From Pseudomonadota bacterium (lineage in GTDB: Bacteria > Pseudomonadota > Alphaproteobacteria > Rhizobiales > Devosiaceae), in NCBI GenBank assembly GCA_023393475.1, contig JAEWLC010000109.1, positions 36,286 to 100,285 of the forward strand: 64,000 nt of DNA, read 5' to 3'. Position 1 is the first letter of the stretch, and each line of letters begins with the position of its first letter. Position numbers and translations under genes: made by a program. The notes beneath the pieces were generated by a model that was given only the letters and a program-made list of their open reading frames with translations, made no database searches and was not told the origin of the DNA. Positions 63,019 through 64,000 of this stretch are shown piece by piece.

Positions 63019-63975
63019 TCAGTCCTCGTTCACTTTGGAGAGCTTCACATAGGCCCAGGCAAAGCCCATCAGCAGGATAAACATCACCACCGAGAGCGCG
63101 CCCGCGTAGCCGAAGTTGAAGTCCTTGTAGGCGGTCTGGAACGCGTAGAGGCTCAAGACCTGGGTCGAGCGTCCGGGGCCGCCGCTGGTGAGGATCAGCA
63201 GCAGGTCCGGCGAGTTGACGAGGCCGATGACGCGCAGGATCACCGCCGCCGCGACCACGGTGCGCAGCATCGGCAGGGTGATCAGCCGCAGCTGGGCGAA
63301 CGGCCCTGCCCCGTCGATGTCAGCAGCCTTGTAGAGATCGGTCGGAATGCCCTTCAGCCCCGCCAGCAGCAGCAGCGTGAAGAACGGGAAGCTGTGCCAG
63401 GCCTCGACCACGATCGCCGCCGCCATTGCGGTCGACGGATCCGCGAACCACGCCTTGTAGCTCTCGAGCCATCCGATGTTGACGAGAATGTCGTTGATGA
63501 CGCCGAGGCGTGGGTCGAGCATCAGCGCCCACATGTGGCCGGCGACCACGTTGGGAAGGAAGTACGGCAGCAGGATCAGCACCGCCAGCACCTTGGAGCC
63601 CGGCAGGTTCCGGTTCAGCGCCAGTGCGGCGACGAGGCCGATCAGGAATTCGAGGACGATCGAGAACGTCACCCAGACCGCGGTGTTGCGCAGCGAGACC
63701 CAGAAGATCGGATCCGTCAGCATGCGCTGGTAGTGCTTCAGCCCGACCCAGTCGGTGCCGAGGTCCGGCCGATTGAGCCGCATCTCGCGAAAGCTCATCT
63801 GCATGCCGTAGAGCGTGGGATAGATCACCACGGCGCAGATCAGGAGCGCGCTCGGCAGCAGCAGCAGGTACATCCAGTACCGCGTCTCGCTCAGTTCACC
63901 GATCAGCCGGACGGGGTTGTAGCGGTCCCATGCCGTGCGCGGCGGTGGCAGGGTTGTGCCAAGGTTCGCGGTCAT
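63019..63975 (-). CDS. Carbohydrate ABC transporter permease (MalF type)
   Basis: The 318-residue permease has a short cytosolic N-terminus, about six helices and the EAA-like loop LYKAADIDGAGPFAQLRLITLPML. It is the upstream partner of the MalG-type permease. In front of its ATG the minus strand reads TTCTACTGA (63999-63991), which could be the end of a preceding gene such as the binding protein, but too little is visible to annotate it. Confidence 0.92.
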   Translation of the reverse strand: MTANLGTTLPPPRTAWDRYNPVRLIGELSETRYWMYLLLLPSALLICAVVIYPTLYGMQMSFREMRLNRPDLGTDWVGLKHYQRMLTDPIFWVSLRNTAVWVTFSIVLEFLIGLVAALALNRNLPGSKVLAVLILLPYFLPNVVAGHMWALMLDPRLGVINDILVNIGWLESYKAWFADPSTAMAAAIVVEAWHSFPFFTLLLLAGLKGIPTDLYKAADIDGAGPFAQLRLITLPMLRTVVAAAVILRVIGLVNSPDLLLILTSGGPGRSTQVLSLYAFQTAYKDFNFGYAGALSVVMFILLMGFAWAYVKLSKVNED

Positions 63976-64000
63976 GCGGCCTCATTCATCTCAGTAGAAG

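Overview
The window is a gene-dense, GC-rich chromosomal segment, about 90% coding. Three periplasmic sugar-uptake systems, FadR- and ROK-type sugar regulators, a pqqABCDE operon, a Ku/LigD end-joining pair and a TamA/TamB pair together suggest a heterotrophic alphaproteobacterium of the Hyphomicrobiales. A Devosia-like genome would fit, but this is inference from gene content and style; there is no rRNA or other marker here. I saw no tRNA, rRNA, insertion sequence, prophage or CRISPR array.

Layout. 1-1.5 kb: divergent copper P-type ATPase (cut off at the left edge) and cueR, followed by a frameshifted GNAT gene. 1.5-5.4 kb: a small Cys-containing secreted protein, succinate-semialdehyde dehydrogenase, an SMP-30-type lactonase and an Rnk-like elongation-factor regulator. 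The Rnk-like gene is preceded by a long structured leader with a possible attenuation peptide. 5.1-9.2 kb: a sugar-acid block (altronate dehydratase family, acylphosphatase, GntR regulator, FucU mutarotase, fumarylacetoacetate-hydrolase-type enzyme) resembling parts of the non-phosphorylated L-fucose/L-rhamnose routes. 9.4-10.8 kb: a deazaflavin-type reductase and a DUF5993/DsbB pair. 11.1-16.7 kb: FadR-type regulator plus a complete RbsABC-like transporter with two permeases. 16.7-29.4 kb: mostly single genes (RidA, DedA, TPR protein, GNAT, L,D-transpeptidase, MhqO-like dioxygenase with hydrolase, siderophore-interacting protein, hydroxypyruvate-isomerase-like enzyme, nicotinate phosphoribosyltransferase, DUF6311 protein, enolase-superfamily dehydratase, ROK regulator).

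29.4-35.3 kb: a second RbsABC-like transporter in one direction with an FGGY kinase and an Ldh2-type oxidoreductase. 35.4-40.9 kb: LysR regulator, then pqqABCDE and an overlapping proline-iminopeptidase-like gene. 40.9-47.8 kb: second siderophore-interacting protein, xth exonuclease, hydrolase and TPR genes, then Ku and LigD. 47.8-53.6 kb: tamB and tamA for outer-membrane assembly. 53.9-59.1 kb: amidohydrolase followed by a tightly coupled five-gene set: Gfo/Idh/MocA oxidoreductase, MaoC, CoA transferase, a solute-binding-protein homologue without signal peptide, and a second MaoC. 59.2-64 kb: a convergent MalFGK-type transporter operon with an unrecognised, probably cytosolic, helical carbohydrate-enzyme-like protein.

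The most unusual items are the Rnk-gene leader (mutually exclusive hairpins after a 21-codon ORF that seems to start at the transcription start), the coupled MaoC/CoA-transferase/SBP-like operon, paired LysR-type dyads in front of pqqA, and several promoters that predict leaderless mRNAs.
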